From Leuconostoc pseudomesenteroides KCTC 3652 (lineage in GTDB: Bacteria; Bacillota; Bacilli; Lactobacillales; Lactobacillaceae), in NCBI RefSeq assembly GCF_014634745.1, contig NZ_BMBP01000010.1, forward strand, positions 1 through 64,000: a stretch of 64,000 nt of DNA, in the 5' to 3' direction. This document shows, piece after piece, positions 26,869 through 35,052 of this stretch (positions are counted from its first letter, which is position 1; each line of letters begins with the position of its first letter). The notes beneath the pieces were generated by a model. That model searched no databases. It worked only from the letters and a program-made list of their open reading frames with translations, and was not told where the DNA came from. The translations under genes and the position numbers were made by a program.

Positions 26869-27708
26869 ATGGATTTATATGAAAATAAAAGTTCGAAGGA
26901 AAAAATCAAACGTGATGCGTCTGTGAATGATCGTATTCCAGATGGCCTTTTCCTTGCTTGCCCTTATTGCGGTGCCCAGATGTATAATAAACAACTTGGG
27001 GAATTTCGAGTATGTGCAAATTGCGGCTATGGTTTTCGTTTGCAAGCGCGCGAACGTGTCAGTTTGTTAACTGATAGTTTTGAAGAAATGGATGCCGATA
27101 TTCAAATGACTAATCCAGAATTTCCGGGTTACGCTGAGAAGTTAGCGCGAGCACAATCACAAACAGAGCTAGGTGAATCTGTGCTGACTGGTCTGGCAAC
27201 AATTCAACAACAAAAAGTAGCATTAGGTGTCATGGATTCATATTTCATGATGGGTTCACTGGGTTCGATGACTGGTGAAAAGATTACGCGTCTCTTTGAA
27301 TATGCAACATCTCATCGTTTGCCAGTGGTACTATTCACGGCTTCAGGTGGGGCAAGAATGCAAGAGGGAATTCAGTCGTTGATGCAGATGGCCAAAGTCT
27401 CTGCTGCTGTTGCGCAACACCAAGAGGCCGGTTTATTGTATCTGGTGGTTTTGACAGATCCAACAACTGGTGGTGTGACGGCTAGTTTTGCCATGCAAGG
27501 TGACATTACTTTAGCTGAGCCTCATGCATTGGTAGGTTTTGCAGGCGCTCGCGTGATTGAATCTACAATTCATGAAAAATTACCTAAAGATTTCCAGCGT
27601 GTTGAAACATTATTAGAAAATGGTTTTGTGGATCAAATTGTGCCACGTGAGTCGTTGGCACCAATGATTGCTAAAATCGTTAAGTTGCATACAAGTCTAG
27701 AGGAATAA
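26869..27708 (+). CDS. accD: Acetyl-CoA carboxylase carboxyltransferase beta subunit
   Basis: This 279-residue subunit transfers CO2 from biotin to acetyl-CoA together with AccA. A Cys4 zinc ribbon is present (Cys31, Cys34, Cys49, Cys52), then the crotonase-like domain with ASGGARMQEG and DPTTGGVTASFAMQGD. GGAGAG lies seven bases upstream of ATG 26869; an in-frame ATG 30 bases earlier is less well placed. It ends one base before accA. Confidence 0.95.
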   Translation: MDLYENKSSKEKIKRDASVNDRIPDGLFLACPYCGAQMYNKQLGEFRVCANCGYGFRLQARERVSLLTDSFEEMDADIQMTNPEFPGYAEKLARAQSQTELGESVLTGLATIQQQKVALGVMDSYFMMGSLGSMTGEKITRLFEYATSHRLPVVLFTASGGARMQEGIQSLMQMAKVSAAVAQHQEAGLLYLVVLTDPTTGGVTASFAMQGDITLAEPHALVGFAGARVIESTIHEKLPKDFQRVETLLENGFVDQIVPRESLAPMIAKIVKLHTSLEE

Positions 27709-27709
27709 T

Positions 27710-28516
27710 ATGTCAGCAGATATTTTGAATAGTTTGAAAATTTTCAAGCGTGAATTGACGCCAGCCCAAGTTGTAAAAAAATCTCGAGAAGATCGCTTCA
27801 TGGCACGTGAAATTATTGATGGTATATTCACTGATTTTGTTGAATTACATGGTGATCGATTGAGCGGGGATGATATGTCGGTTATTGGGGGGATTGCGGC
27901 TTTAAATGGTCAGCCAGTGACGATTATTGTCATTGACAAGGGAACTGATATCCATGATAAGTTGAGTAAACGCAATGGTTCGCCAGAGCCTTGGGGCTAT
28001 CGCAAGGCGCAACGTTTAATGCAGCAAGCGGAACGGTTCCATCGACCAATTATCACGTTTATCAATACACCGGGTGCCTTTCCGGGCAAAGAGGCTGAAG
28101 CACAGGGACAAGGCGAAGCGATTGCCAAGTCTATACTTGAATCAATGAAGCTGACGGTGCCAATGATAGCCATTGTCTATGGTGAAGGTGGTTCGGGAGG
28201 TGCACTAGCGCTTGCCACTGCTAACCAAGTATGGATGTTTCAAAATGCCACGTATTCTATTTTGTCGCCAGAAGGATTTGCATCAATTCTTTGGAAAGAT
28301 AGTAAGCGCAGTGATGAAGCTGCCGCCGTTATGGGGCTAACAGCAAAGGATTTGTTTGAAAAAGACATTATTGAGTATATTGTGCCGGAATCACACAATC
28401 ATCCCCGTGTCTTTAATTTAATCAGAAAAAGACTGGATGATGAAATTAAAGCGCTGAACCAATTAACACCAAGTGAACTGGTCAAGCAGCGACGTGCGCG
28501 TTTTAGAGCTTTTTAA
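27710..28516 (+). CDS. accA: Acetyl-CoA carboxylase carboxyltransferase alpha subunit
   Basis: This 268-residue subunit pairs with AccD. FINTPGAFPGKEAEAQGQGEAIA and YGEGGSGGALALATANQVWM are the conserved crotonase-fold blocks. It is shorter at the N-terminus than the E. coli form, as in other lactobacilli. It is the last gene of the fab-acc operon; no clear terminator is seen in the 70 bases before the tmRNA gene. Confidence 0.95.
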   Translation: MSADILNSLKIFKRELTPAQVVKKSREDRFMAREIIDGIFTDFVELHGDRLSGDDMSVIGGIAALNGQPVTIIVIDKGTDIHDKLSKRNGSPEPWGYRKAQRLMQQAERFHRPIITFINTPGAFPGKEAEAQGQGEAIAKSILESMKLTVPMIAIVYGEGGSGGALALATANQVWMFQNATYSILSPEGFASILWKDSKRSDEAAAVMGLTAKDLFEKDIIEYIVPESHNHPRVFNLIRKRLDDEIKALNQLTPSELVKQRRARFRAF

Positions 28517-28587
28517 GCATGATTGACATTTAACCTGTGTTACAATTAATATAATGACAGTTTATAATAAATTGTTTATTATGTTTT

Positions 28588-28943
28588 GGGTCTGTTTTTT
28601 GGAATTCGACAGGCTGTTTAGAGCATTGGCTGCGTTTCGCCGTCCGGGCGTTAAACGGGCAGACATTTTAACTGCAAAAAACGAAAACTCTTACGCAATC
28701 GCTGCTTAAAAACCAGCAATACGTAGCTTAATCTTGGTTTCTGACGTCTGAGATTAGGCCATAAAAGGTCAGATCGCATTGTTGTTTACATCTGGAATGG
28801 CAATGTTAAATTTATCAGATTAGTTAATTTGATTAGCCGTGTGTTATGGCGTACAAATTGATGAAATTCAAATGATAGCACTATAAGCGTAGGCGCCAAT
28901 GTATCGGACGGTTTGGACAGGGGTTCGACTCCCCTCAGATCCA
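28588..28943 (+). ncRNA. ssrA: Transfer-messenger RNA (tmRNA)
   Basis: The 5' GGGTCTG pairs with the 3' CAGATCC as acceptor stem, GGAATTCGACAGG follows near the 5' end, and GGGGTTCGACTCCCC is the T arm. The tag frame at 28674-28709 encodes AKNENSYAIAA and stops with TAA. It rescues stalled ribosomes and marks the product for proteolysis. The discriminator A is at 28943 and CCA is not encoded. TTGACA at 28523 and TATAAT at 28550 are promoter candidates although their spacing is long (21). Confidence 0.97.
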
Positions 28944-28957
28944 CTAGTGTATTTTTT

Positions 28958-29003
28958 GGTGTTGCACAAGGTTTCAAAAACCTTGATGTAGCGCCTTTTC
29001 TTT
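28958..29003 (+). terminator. Terminator after tmRNA
   Basis: An outer stem GGTGTTGC / GTAGCGCC with wobbles and an inner stem AAGGTTT / AAACCTT form one long hairpin followed by TTTTCTTTT. Confidence 0.8.
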
Positions 29004-29125
29004 TGAAATACTGATGGCAGTGTCGATAAAATGACCAAAAATCAATAAGTTGATAGGCGTTTGTATGGCTTTGTCAAAGAAAAAATTAATGATTGTTATT
29101 ATTGAGTGATTTAGAGGAGAGAAAG

Positions 29126-29371
29126 ATGATGTGGCAGGTGATTTATTGGGTTATTATTGTTTTAATTGTACTAGTTGGCTGTTATTTGGTGTACAGAAGC
29201 TACAAGTATAGTGAAATTGAGCTGGTTTGGTGGGATTATTTGCTATATATATCTGTATTTGTATCATGGATTATGGTCGGACAAACAATGGATACTACAG
29301 GTTTTGTTTCTCTGGGCACCACTTTGGTAGTACTATGCTTAATGTTAATGACACAAAAGAAAAACCAATAA
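29126..29371 (+). CDS. Small membrane protein, 81 aa, unknown function
   Basis: This 81-residue protein has three hydrophobic stretches: residues about 4-22 (VIYWVIIVLIVLVGCYLVY), 38-52 and 56-74, ending in a short polar tail (QKKNQ). It is an integral membrane protein. GAGGAGAG (29114-29121) fixes the start at 29126; the earlier in-frame ATG has no ribosome binding site. A strong terminator overlaps the stop codon. No family is recognised. It opens the accessory region that follows. Confidence 0.6.
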   Translation: MMWQVIYWVIIVLIVLVGCYLVYRSYKYSEIELVWWDYLLYISVFVSWIMVGQTMDTTGFVSLGTTLVVLCLMLMTQKKNQ

Positions 29372-29408
29372 AAAGTCAAGTACTGAGCGCATTTAGTACT
29401 TGACTTTT
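29371..29408. terminator. Bidirectional terminator
   Basis: AAAAGTCAAGTACT (29371-29384) pairs perfectly with AGTACTTGACTTTT (29395-29408) around a 10-base loop, with flanking A and T runs. Confidence 0.9.
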
Positions 29409-29488
29409 TGGTAAGCGAAAAAATTATGTTGTATTTTCGGATGCTTTACCATCTTTTTGAGTCGGAGGTGCATTTTGATATATGTTGC

Positions 29489-30052
29489 TTAGTTCAATTT
29501 GAAAGTGATTTTGCCCTTGGTGGGATTAATATCTTGCTGATAAATTATTTTTAGATGGTGATTTGTATTGCCTTTGGCGACTAAATTTCCCGTAATTGAA
29601 TCGCCTACGCCTAACGTTCCACTATCTATGTCATGATCTACGTTTGGATAGGCTTCTGTTGTATCAGTAAGTTTACCGTTATCATCTAATTGAAAGAAAT
29701 AAGCATCATAATCAAATTTTTGTTTGCTAAGATTTGTAATCGTGATATTGACCACAACAAGTTGGTTATCAATGCCTAATTTATTAGTAATTGAATCACC
29801 TCTAATAGCATTACTATCTTTAAAGTCAAAATTATTGACTCTAAAGTGAATATTTTTATATACTGCCGTTTCGCCAACTTTGACAGTCGACTGTGATGTT
29901 AAAAATGATTTAGATTGTGTTTTAACTACTTTTTTGACTGAGTCATTAGTGTTAAAGTGATAAATAACGTATATAAAGGTGATGATTAAAAATATGCCAA
30001 TCGTGAAAATTTGATGTTTCTTGTTGTATTTTTGTTTATGTCGTCCTTTCAT
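29489..30052 (-). CDS. DUF4352-type membrane-anchored protein
   Basis: A 187-residue protein with one N-terminal membrane segment (residues about 14-32) and an external beta-rich domain. VGETAVYKNIHFRVNNFDF, then NQLVVVNITITNLSKQKFDYDAYFFQLDD and GVGDSITGNLVAKGN, match the telokin-like DUF4352 pattern of secreted lipoproteins. Function is unknown. The C-terminus may be truncated: a second frame downstream (to a TAA at about 29425) reads on as HFQIELSNIYQNAPPT, compatible with a frameshift near the end. It lies alone on the minus strand. Confidence 0.7.
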   Translation of the reverse strand: MKGRHKQKYNKKHQIFTIGIFLIITFIYVIYHFNTNDSVKKVVKTQSKSFLTSQSTVKVGETAVYKNIHFRVNNFDFKDSNAIRGDSITNKLGIDNQLVVVNITITNLSKQKFDYDAYFFQLDDNGKLTDTTEAYPNVDHDIDSGTLGVGDSITGNLVAKGNTNHHLKIIYQQDINPTKGKITFKLN

Positions 30053-30224
30053 AGTTGCTCCTTGATTTTACGCTAAAACGCATTGAGTTATCTTAATTTC
30101 TTGATAGGTTACCAATTTGTGATGAAGGTGATTGAAACGTTGAAAATACTTATTATCGTGACAAATTACATAACTAGTTGATGAATATTTCAAGTTAATA
30201 ATGTTTTTTCTGTTGTGAGCGTGA

Positions 30225-30764
30225 TTAACGTTGCTTTGCAAACCAGTCATCTTGAAAGATGGCATAGTAATCAATGTCAACCCATTTGCCATCATAAAAA
30301 ATTTCATCTTTTGTGGTACCTTCCTTGACAAAACCGACCTTTGTGTATGCTTTTACGGCACCAGTATTGAATGGATAGACGGATAACTTGATTTTATGCA
30401 TATTAAGGTTATTAAAACCATAATCAAGAATCAGTTTCATTGCTTCTGTACCATAGCCTTTGGAACGGTCTTGAGCTTTAGGAAAACCAATCCCCAATTC
30501 GCAGGAGTGATTACGAACGCTAATGTCGGTTAGCGTCACATAACCAACCAAATTATCATCATTTGTTTTTCTGATTGTGAACGCCACATTTTCAGAACTG
30601 TCAGTGTTTTCTAAAAATATTTTTTCCCAGTCATTAGCTGTGTAAGGATGAATCATATCACTAGTTAATGTGGACAGGAAGTTTTCATCCCATTGCCAGT
30701 TTGCTAAGTTTTCACCATCTGTTTCATGATAATGTGATAGTTTTACATTTTTTCCAATAAACAT
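30225..30764 (-). CDS. GNAT N-acetyltransferase (RimJ/RimL type)
   Basis: A 179-residue acetyltransferase. ELGIGFPKAQDRSKGYGTEAMKLILDYGF carries the acetyl-CoA binding QDRSKGYGTEA motif, and MHKIKLSVYPFNTGAVKAYTKVGFVKEGT is the C-terminal part of the fold. Such proteins acetylate ribosomal proteins, amino acids or small molecules; the substrate is unknown. AGGAG nine bases upstream supports the ATG at 30764. A spurious overlapping frame at its 3' end is not counted. Confidence 0.88.
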   Translation of the reverse strand: MFIGKNVKLSHYHETDGENLANWQWDENFLSTLTSDMIHPYTANDWEKIFLENTDSSENVAFTIRKTNDDNLVGYVTLTDISVRNHSCELGIGFPKAQDRSKGYGTEAMKLILDYGFNNLNMHKIKLSVYPFNTGAVKAYTKVGFVKEGTTKDEIFYDGKWVDIDYYAIFQDDWFAKQR

Positions 30765-30854
30765 GTTTTAATTCTCCTGTTTTGAATAAAAATTAACATC
30801 TATAAAAACTGTTTTCGCACTTGCCTATGATTGCCGTTGTGTCGGACAATGACG

Positions 30855-31086
30855 TTATAGATTTTTAGACTCTCGTATGAGTGCTAATATTTCTTTGTTT
30901 GCTTCATGCTCAAACAGAAATTCGGCACATTTTATAGCCCCATCGTTAGTTTCTGATAAGCCTAAATTATATGTGAACATAGAAGCATTCATCAGCATAG
31001 CAAGCCGCCAAGCCAGACTCACTAAATTTCATGTGACTTAACATCAAACCAGCGTTTTTAACGGTTCTTTTCAATTTTGTTTTCAT
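30855..31086 (-). pseudogene. Frameshifted small gene, unknown function
   Basis: With a strong ribosome binding site (GGGGG) a frame starts at 31086 (minus) as MKTKLKRTVKNAGLMLSHMK. After about 22 codons the natural continuation is in another frame, SLAWRLAMLMNASMFTYNLG, ending at a TAA at 30855 after FEHEANKEILALIRESK. A single extra base in AGTGAGTCTGG would explain this. In the first frame translation ends early after about 40 residues. The intact product would be about 75 residues. No family is recognised. Confidence 0.55.
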
Positions 31087-31113
31087 GTAATATCCCCCTA
31101 TATCTTTATGTAC

Positions 31114-31134
31114 GCACTCTGTGAGTGCTTTTTT
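31114..31134. repeat. Short palindromic repeat, type A, copy 1
   Basis: GCACTC-TGT-GAGTGC followed by TTTTTT on the plus strand. It sits upstream of the frameshifted gene and downstream of the Cse60-like gene, both on the minus strand. The same element occurs at 31635 and 36891. Confidence 0.7.
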
Positions 31135-31291
31135 ACTTGTATAGTATTAGAGCAGAGTAGCTAAAAAAGGAATCAGTATACTGGACTTCAATAATTTTGT
31201 GACCGTCTGTTTCCAATTCAGCTAAAGTACCGTTTAATCTTTCAACGAAACTTTTAGCAGTCCAAAAACCAGTTATAATTTGTGTTTTCAT
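31133..31291 (-). CDS. Cse60-like small protein, 52 aa
   Basis: This 52-residue protein, MKTQIITGFWTAKSFVERLN and onward, ends EVQYTDSFFSYSALILYK. The pattern of an N-terminal strand, a helix with paired hydrophobics, then 'IIEVQY...SALILY' fits the small Cse60 family (first described as a sporulation protein in Bacillus but widespread in non-sporing Firmicutes). Function unknown. GGGGAT before the ATG is a good ribosome binding site. It lies between two copies of intergenic palindromes. The family call is from pattern likeness. Confidence 0.6.
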   Translation of the reverse strand: MKTQIITGFWTAKSFVERLNGTLAELETDGHKIIEVQYTDSFFSYSALILYK

Positions 31292-31305
31292 ATTTCATCC
31301 CCAAT

Positions 31306-31350
31306 AATGCTTTTAACGTGGTTCTGCACGTAAGTTTTATGAGCGCTTTT
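31306..31350. repeat. Palindromic repeat type B with type A half element
   Basis: AATGCTTTTAACGTGGTTCTG and then CACGTAAG form an ACGTG/CACGT hairpin. GAGCGCTTTT at 31341-31350 resembles the right half of type A. Related copies are at 32529 and 37267. Confidence 0.6.
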
Positions 31351-31383
31351 ACAAAATAATAAATTGTCTTATAAGCAAAATAG

Positions 31384-31599
31384 TTACCCAATTTTTCTAT
31401 ATCTGTTAGTAAACCAGCCGACTAAGCTAAAAATGGTTACAACTAATGAAGTTGCTAAACAAGATACGTAGTATGTTTTGTTTATGCCATAGAATCCAAA
31501 TTTAATCCCAAAAACGTAGTCAGGATGAAGCAATAAGAAGTACCCAGATATAATGACTAAAATAATTGTTAATATGGAGCAAAATGTGTTTGTTTTCAT
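31384..31599 (-). CDS. Small membrane protein, 71 aa, unknown function
   Basis: Starting at the internal ATG (MKTNTFCSILTIILVIISGY), the 71-residue product has two hydrophobic helices (residues about 7-25 and 43-61) separated by an aromatic loop (HPDYVFGIKFGFYGINKTYY) and a basic C-terminal tail. The ribosome binding site (AGAAGC) is weak. A longer start at 31638 would run into the type A palindrome, so the shorter one is preferred. No family is recognised. Confidence 0.5.
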   Translation of the reverse strand: MKTNTFCSILTIILVIISGYFLLLHPDYVFGIKFGFYGINKTYYVSCLATSLVVTIFSLVGWFTNRYRKIG

Positions 31600-31634
31600 G
31601 ATGGAAATGCTTCTAATTGAATCTCTGCTATTAT

Positions 31635-31654
31635 GCACTCTATGAGTGCTTTTT
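31635..31654. repeat. Short palindromic repeat, type A, copy 2
   Basis: GCACTC-TAT-GAGTGC followed by TTTTT on the plus strand, 20 bases from the end of the GNAT gene. Confidence 0.7.
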
Positions 31655-31674
31655 GTTGTCAGTATGTATACAGT

Positions 31675-32211
31675 TCATTTGCTATTAGATGTTTGAGTCA
31701 ATTGAAATGAAGACGAATCTATAAACATCAAATCTTCATCATAGTATTGCTGGCCATCATACAGTGATTTGGGTTCACAACCGTATGTTTGAAAACCTAA
31801 TTTGGTGTACAATTTTTGGGCTGATGTATTTTGGCTTAAAACAGTTAATTTAATAATATTCAGGTCAGGCAGGCTAAAGGCCTTTTTTAATACTTCAATT
31901 AGTAACTGGGTTGTTAGTCCTTGCTTACGGTAGTGATTCATGCAGTACACAGAGGTAATTTCTCCCTTGTGTGATTCTTTCAAAGAGTTATCGCGTGTGA
32001 ACACTGCAATACTAACTAATTTATCGGAATCATATAGTCCCATGACAAAATGTTGTGGTGTCATTGTCACTTTGTTTTTAAAATATTCATTTGGTCTTTT
32101 CGTTTCTTCCTCAAGGGTCGAACCGAAGGACAAGGGATCTGTTATTAAAGCTTCGAGCCTAATTGTTTTGTAGGCTAGATAATCCTGGGTATTCAGTGTT
32201 TTAATGTGCAT
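31675..32211 (-). CDS. GNAT N-acetyltransferase
   Basis: A 178-residue acetyltransferase unrelated in detail to the one at 30225. GEITSVYCMNHYRKQGLTTQLLIEVLKKAF carries the acetyl-CoA binding RKQGLTTQLL, and IIKLTVLSQNTSAQKLYTKLGFQTYG is the typical NxxAxxLYxKxGF motif. GGGAG six bases upstream of ATG 32211 decides the start. It begins 17 bases after the stop of the 91-aa protein gene, so the two are likely co-transcribed. Confidence 0.87.
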   Translation of the reverse strand: MHIKTLNTQDYLAYKTIRLEALITDPLSFGSTLEEETKRPNEYFKNKVTMTPQHFVMGLYDSDKLVSIAVFTRDNSLKESHKGEITSVYCMNHYRKQGLTTQLLIEVLKKAFSLPDLNIIKLTVLSQNTSAQKLYTKLGFQTYGCEPKSLYDGQQYYDEDLMFIDSSSFQLTQTSNSK

Positions 32212-32227
32212 TCTTTCTCCCAATCGA

Positions 32228-32503
32228 TTAGTCATCTAACTCAATATCAGGACGGCGTTTAACAATAATCTTTTTATCTAGAGTAATTGAGACACTTTGT
32301 TCAAAAAAGCTATTTGAATCAACGGTAGCTACATTTTCACTAACTTTTAACATAATGGGTGGTGCACCAGTATATTGTTCAGAAGTGTTTGCAATAACTA
32401 CGTTACCTTGTTCATTATCGGTAACGATTGTGTTTTCAGGTGTAATTAGTTGCCAACCATAAGCTACTGTTTGTGTATTAGTTTCTTGACTATCTTTTGA
32501 CAT
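32228..32503 (-). CDS. Unknown protein, 91 aa
   Basis: This 91-residue acidic soluble protein (TPENTIVTDNEQGNVVIANT, then SISITLDKKIIVKRRP-like strands and a final DIELDD) has alternating hydrophobic residues that suggest a beta-rich fold. No signal peptide or membrane helix is seen. AGGAAA lies ten bases before the ATG. It appears to be the first gene of a unit with the GNAT gene. No family recognised. Confidence 0.55.
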   Translation of the reverse strand: MSKDSQETNTQTVAYGWQLITPENTIVTDNEQGNVVIANTSEQYTGAPPIMLKVSENVATVDSNSFFEQSVSITLDKKIIVKRRPDIELDD

Positions 32504-32528
32504 TGTTTATTTTCCTAACTGTTTTATT

Positions 32529-32557
32529 GAATGCTTTTAATGTGGTTCTTCACGTAC
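32529..32557. repeat. Palindromic repeat, type B, copy 2
   Basis: GAATGCTTTTAATGTGGTTC then TTCACGTAC, a variant of the element at 31306 and 37267, just upstream of the 91-aa protein gene. Confidence 0.6.
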
Positions 32558-32582
32558 TATTTGATGTTAAGTACCGAACTAA

Positions 32583-32927
32583 TTACCTAAAAAGCGCGAT
32601 TATTGCGATTAATAGTAATGCTGACACGCCAACCAAAAATAAGTCCCATTTTAAATATGATTTTGAGTGCGTGTTCTTGTATCTATCAACTGCCAGGGCA
32701 ATCCACAATATAACAAGGAGTATAACTTGAGTTGCAGACAAATATATTGAGGAAGTATTTGTTGAGAGTTTATATAGAAATGTGCCTAAAAATCCTAGTG
32801 TGGCAATTGTTCTAAAAAGAGTTGCTTTTGTCATTTTATTATCTGCGCTCCGGTAATCAATGTATGCAGGGAAGCGAGACACAAAGTTGGCTTTCCTGTT
32901 AAAATAACTCGTTATTTTTCGTTTCAT
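32583..32927 (-). CDS. Membrane protein, 114 aa, unknown function
   Basis: From ATG 32927 (MKRKITSYFNRKANFVSRF) this 114-residue protein has a basic N-terminus and three hydrophobic helices near its C-terminus (TLFRTIATLGFLGTFLY, SATQVILLVILWIALAV, LFLVGVSALLLIAIIAL). Upstream codons overlap the ClbS/DfsB gene and are unlikely to be used. No clear Shine-Dalgarno precedes this ATG, so the start is uncertain. It lies 26 bases after the ClbS/DfsB stop and may be coupled to it. Confidence 0.5.
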   Translation of the reverse strand: MKRKITSYFNRKANFVSRFPAYIDYRSADNKMTKATLFRTIATLGFLGTFLYKLSTNTSSIYLSATQVILLVILWIALAVDRYKNTHSKSYLKWDLFLVGVSALLLIAIIALFR

Positions 32928-32952
32928 GTCACTGAGGAAAGATGTGTCTAAT

Positions 32953-33462
32953 TCATAGGGAGCACTTTTTCCATTTGCGAATTTTGGTTCTAAATGTTTT
33001 AAACGGTGCGACAGAATTGATGTGAACCCATTTCCATACTGGCCATTGTGCGGGTGTCGTTGCCCACTGACGTTTATTCGGTTCAAATAGGACATCGTCC
33101 GGCAGTGATTCAACTAAGTGGCAGAGTTCTGCCACACGTGAGTTTAATAATTCAATCAATTCTGTTAACGAGTAGTTACTGTAAGTTTCATAAAACGAGG
33201 TATATAATCCACCTAGATTGTTCCATTTGTAGCCTTTTGCTGGGACATCAACTTTTTTACCTGCTTTCTCATCTTGTTCCCAACTTAATAACGAGGTGAG
33301 CCAGCCAAGTTGATATGAAAGATTTTCAGCTGGTGTGCGATCGACTTCTTCAATGCGTTTATCTTTCAAATCATTTGGTATGTCGCTAAATTCATTGATG
33401 TATTTTTGATAGTTAGTCTTAATGGCCATAATTAGCTCATCTTTACTAACATATGATTGCAT
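32953..33462 (-). CDS. ClbS/DfsB family four-helix-bundle protein
   Basis: A 169-residue protein of the DinB-like ClbS/DfsB family. ENLSYQLGWLTSLLSWEQDE and VPAKGYKWNNLGGLYTSFYETY are conserved, and RQWATTPAQWPVWKWVHINSVAPFKTFRTKIRKWKK is the family's C-terminal signature. ClbS protects E. coli against colibactin by hydrolysing it; most members, including those in lactic acid bacteria, have unknown roles. Length is full. AGGAGC supports the ATG at 33462. Confidence 0.87.
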   Translation of the reverse strand: MQSYVSKDELIMAIKTNYQKYINEFSDIPNDLKDKRIEEVDRTPAENLSYQLGWLTSLLSWEQDEKAGKKVDVPAKGYKWNNLGGLYTSFYETYSNYSLTELIELLNSRVAELCHLVESLPDDVLFEPNKRQWATTPAQWPVWKWVHINSVAPFKTFRTKIRKWKKCSL

Positions 33463-33724
33463 TTTAATACGCTCCTATGTTTTAATTTTTCTAGGCAATA
33501 GTTTATTGCGTTGGTTGTAGGTATTGCCACTAATGTTAAATAGTGGAAATTTTTTAATTTTGTCCTGTTGCTAGGTTGATAGTCTCATTATTCTCGTTAT
33601 TTTAAAATGATTAACAACGCAACGACAGTGCTTGGCTCTTAAGTATTAAAAATTAAACGCTTAGCATGTGGTTTTGCTTTCAACGAAAAGGCTGAAAGCA
33701 AAGTTACCCACAGACAAATACTGA

Positions 33725-34636
33725 TCAATGTGTGATTGACTGCTTGACAATATTCAGCGCCTTTTCAGCTTCTGGGATGGGAAAAGTAACAAATACATGA
33801 TTCATTTTTGGAAAAATATAGAAATTGACATTATCATTATCGCGACGTGATAATTTTTTCACATCGGCATAGAGAATATCATGCGTACCGGAAAAAATAT
33901 CAATGGGTGGGAATTTGCTGAAATTAGTGTTGATTGGGCTAACAAGAGGCGAGTCAGTCTTAAAGCTGCCACTATATATTTCCCCTTGGTAAGCTAGTGC
34001 TTCTATATTTAGTAGAGGATCCGTGTGCTGAATTGATTTCATGTCAGGATTTGAGTTGCTGATATCTAGCCAAGGAGAAAATAAAATAACACGATGGGGT
34101 TGCGCTATTGTTTCATGTTCTAATAACTGTAATAGTGACAAGCAAAGACCACCACCGGCAGAATCGCCCATCAAAGTGAGCGCGGATGACATAATATGGT
34201 ACTTGTTAATCGTTTTTTTGTAGTTATCTAAGATATATGGCAACACATCGTCAGCAGTGTAGCGTGGCGACTTGGGATAAACTGGCATGATGACTCTTGC
34301 TTGATTCTCATCAGCTAATTTTTGTAGCATTTTGAAGTGTAAATTAGAAGGTTGCCACCAGTAGGCACCACCATGAAGGTAATATATCGTTTTAGAAATT
34401 TTGTTATTTTGTGGCTGTATTTCAAAAGTTGTTTCATCTATTTGCGCAACTTTGTGAATGTTGAATTTTTTTTGCGCTGCTTTGGGCATTTGATAAGGTG
34501 TTTCACTATCAATCAGTGCTTTTTCAAAATTTTGCTCCTTTCTTTCGTCTTTGACTAAGGGAATAGGGCGAATTATTTTTTCCAATAACGTGGCGCGCCA
34601 ACTTCTTTTATTATTCAGAGATACGATAGAAATCAT
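33725..34636 (-). CDS. Alpha/beta hydrolase, hormone-sensitive-lipase type esterase
   Basis: A 303-residue esterase. YLHGGAYWW is the HGG oxyanion motif, LMGDSAGGGL holds the nucleophile Ser in GDSAG, FSGTHDILYAD supplies the Asp, and FPKMNHVFVTFPI the His. The closest known group is HSL/BD-FAE-like acetyl esterases acting on short acyl chains. AAGGAC about nine bases upstream supports the ATG at 34636; the frame extends further upstream without a ribosome binding site. The 262 bases between it and the ClbS/DfsB gene hold only weak hairpins (for example TTTGCTTTCA/TGAAAGCAAA near 33672-33702). Confidence 0.88.
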   Translation of the reverse strand: MISIVSLNNKRSWRATLLEKIIRPIPLVKDERKEQNFEKALIDSETPYQMPKAAQKKFNIHKVAQIDETTFEIQPQNNKISKTIYYLHGGAYWWQPSNLHFKMLQKLADENQARVIMPVYPKSPRYTADDVLPYILDNYKKTINKYHIMSSALTLMGDSAGGGLCLSLLQLLEHETIAQPHRVILFSPWLDISNSNPDMKSIQHTDPLLNIEALAYQGEIYSGSFKTDSPLVSPINTNFSKFPPIDIFSGTHDILYADVKKLSRRDNDNVNFYIFPKMNHVFVTFPIPEAEKALNIVKQSITH

Positions 34637-34985
34637 AATGTGTGTCCTTCTCCTTAAAATTGTTTGTTCTTCATGATACTGTTTTTGCGTTTCGTGTTCA
34701 TGATTTATTGACTTAATAATATCAGACATGCAAATACAATAAAAGGTATTATGAGATATTCATTGGGGAAAAGTCATTATGGATTAATTATTTTCTAGGC
34801 TAATATGCTCAATTTGGTCAATTGATAGAGAAATCTGTTTCACGAGGTTAATTGCAGATTCTGGGATAACTGGCACTTTAAGTGCTAGCGGTACAATGAC
34901 CAAGAATTTTTTTAATATTTTTTTGTAAATTGTCTCGAAATGCGCGCATTTCATCACAAAAATACACCTAGTTATCAAAATAAGC

Positions 34986-35014
34986 TTACATAGCAACGTG
35001 AGTCAGCATATAAT
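34986..35014 (+). promoter_or_regulatory. Promoter of the LytTR module
   Basis: TTACAT (34986-34991), a 17-base spacer and TATAAT (35009-35014) precede the LytTR gene. The rest of 34637-35052 contains no convincing gene. Confidence 0.6.
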
Positions 35015-35052
35015 TAGAACATGCAAAAGGAAGAAAATGGTATAGGACATCT

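Noticed and set aside
28786-28977. Minus-strand frame inside the tmRNA gene
   Set aside because: The region is explained by tmRNA; the frame is a by-product of its structured sequence.
30068-30331. Frame overlapping the 3' end of the first GNAT gene
   Set aside because: It overlaps a well-supported gene in another frame and has no ribosome binding site.
34784-34996. 70-codon frame on the minus strand upstream of the LytTR gene
   Set aside because: No good ribosome binding site, overlaps the LytTR promoter, and no family pattern. It may be a relic but cannot be supported.
35000-35052. LytTR direct-repeat binding site upstream of the LytTR gene
   Set aside because: I looked for paired 9-base repeats of the known pattern and found only single poor matches.
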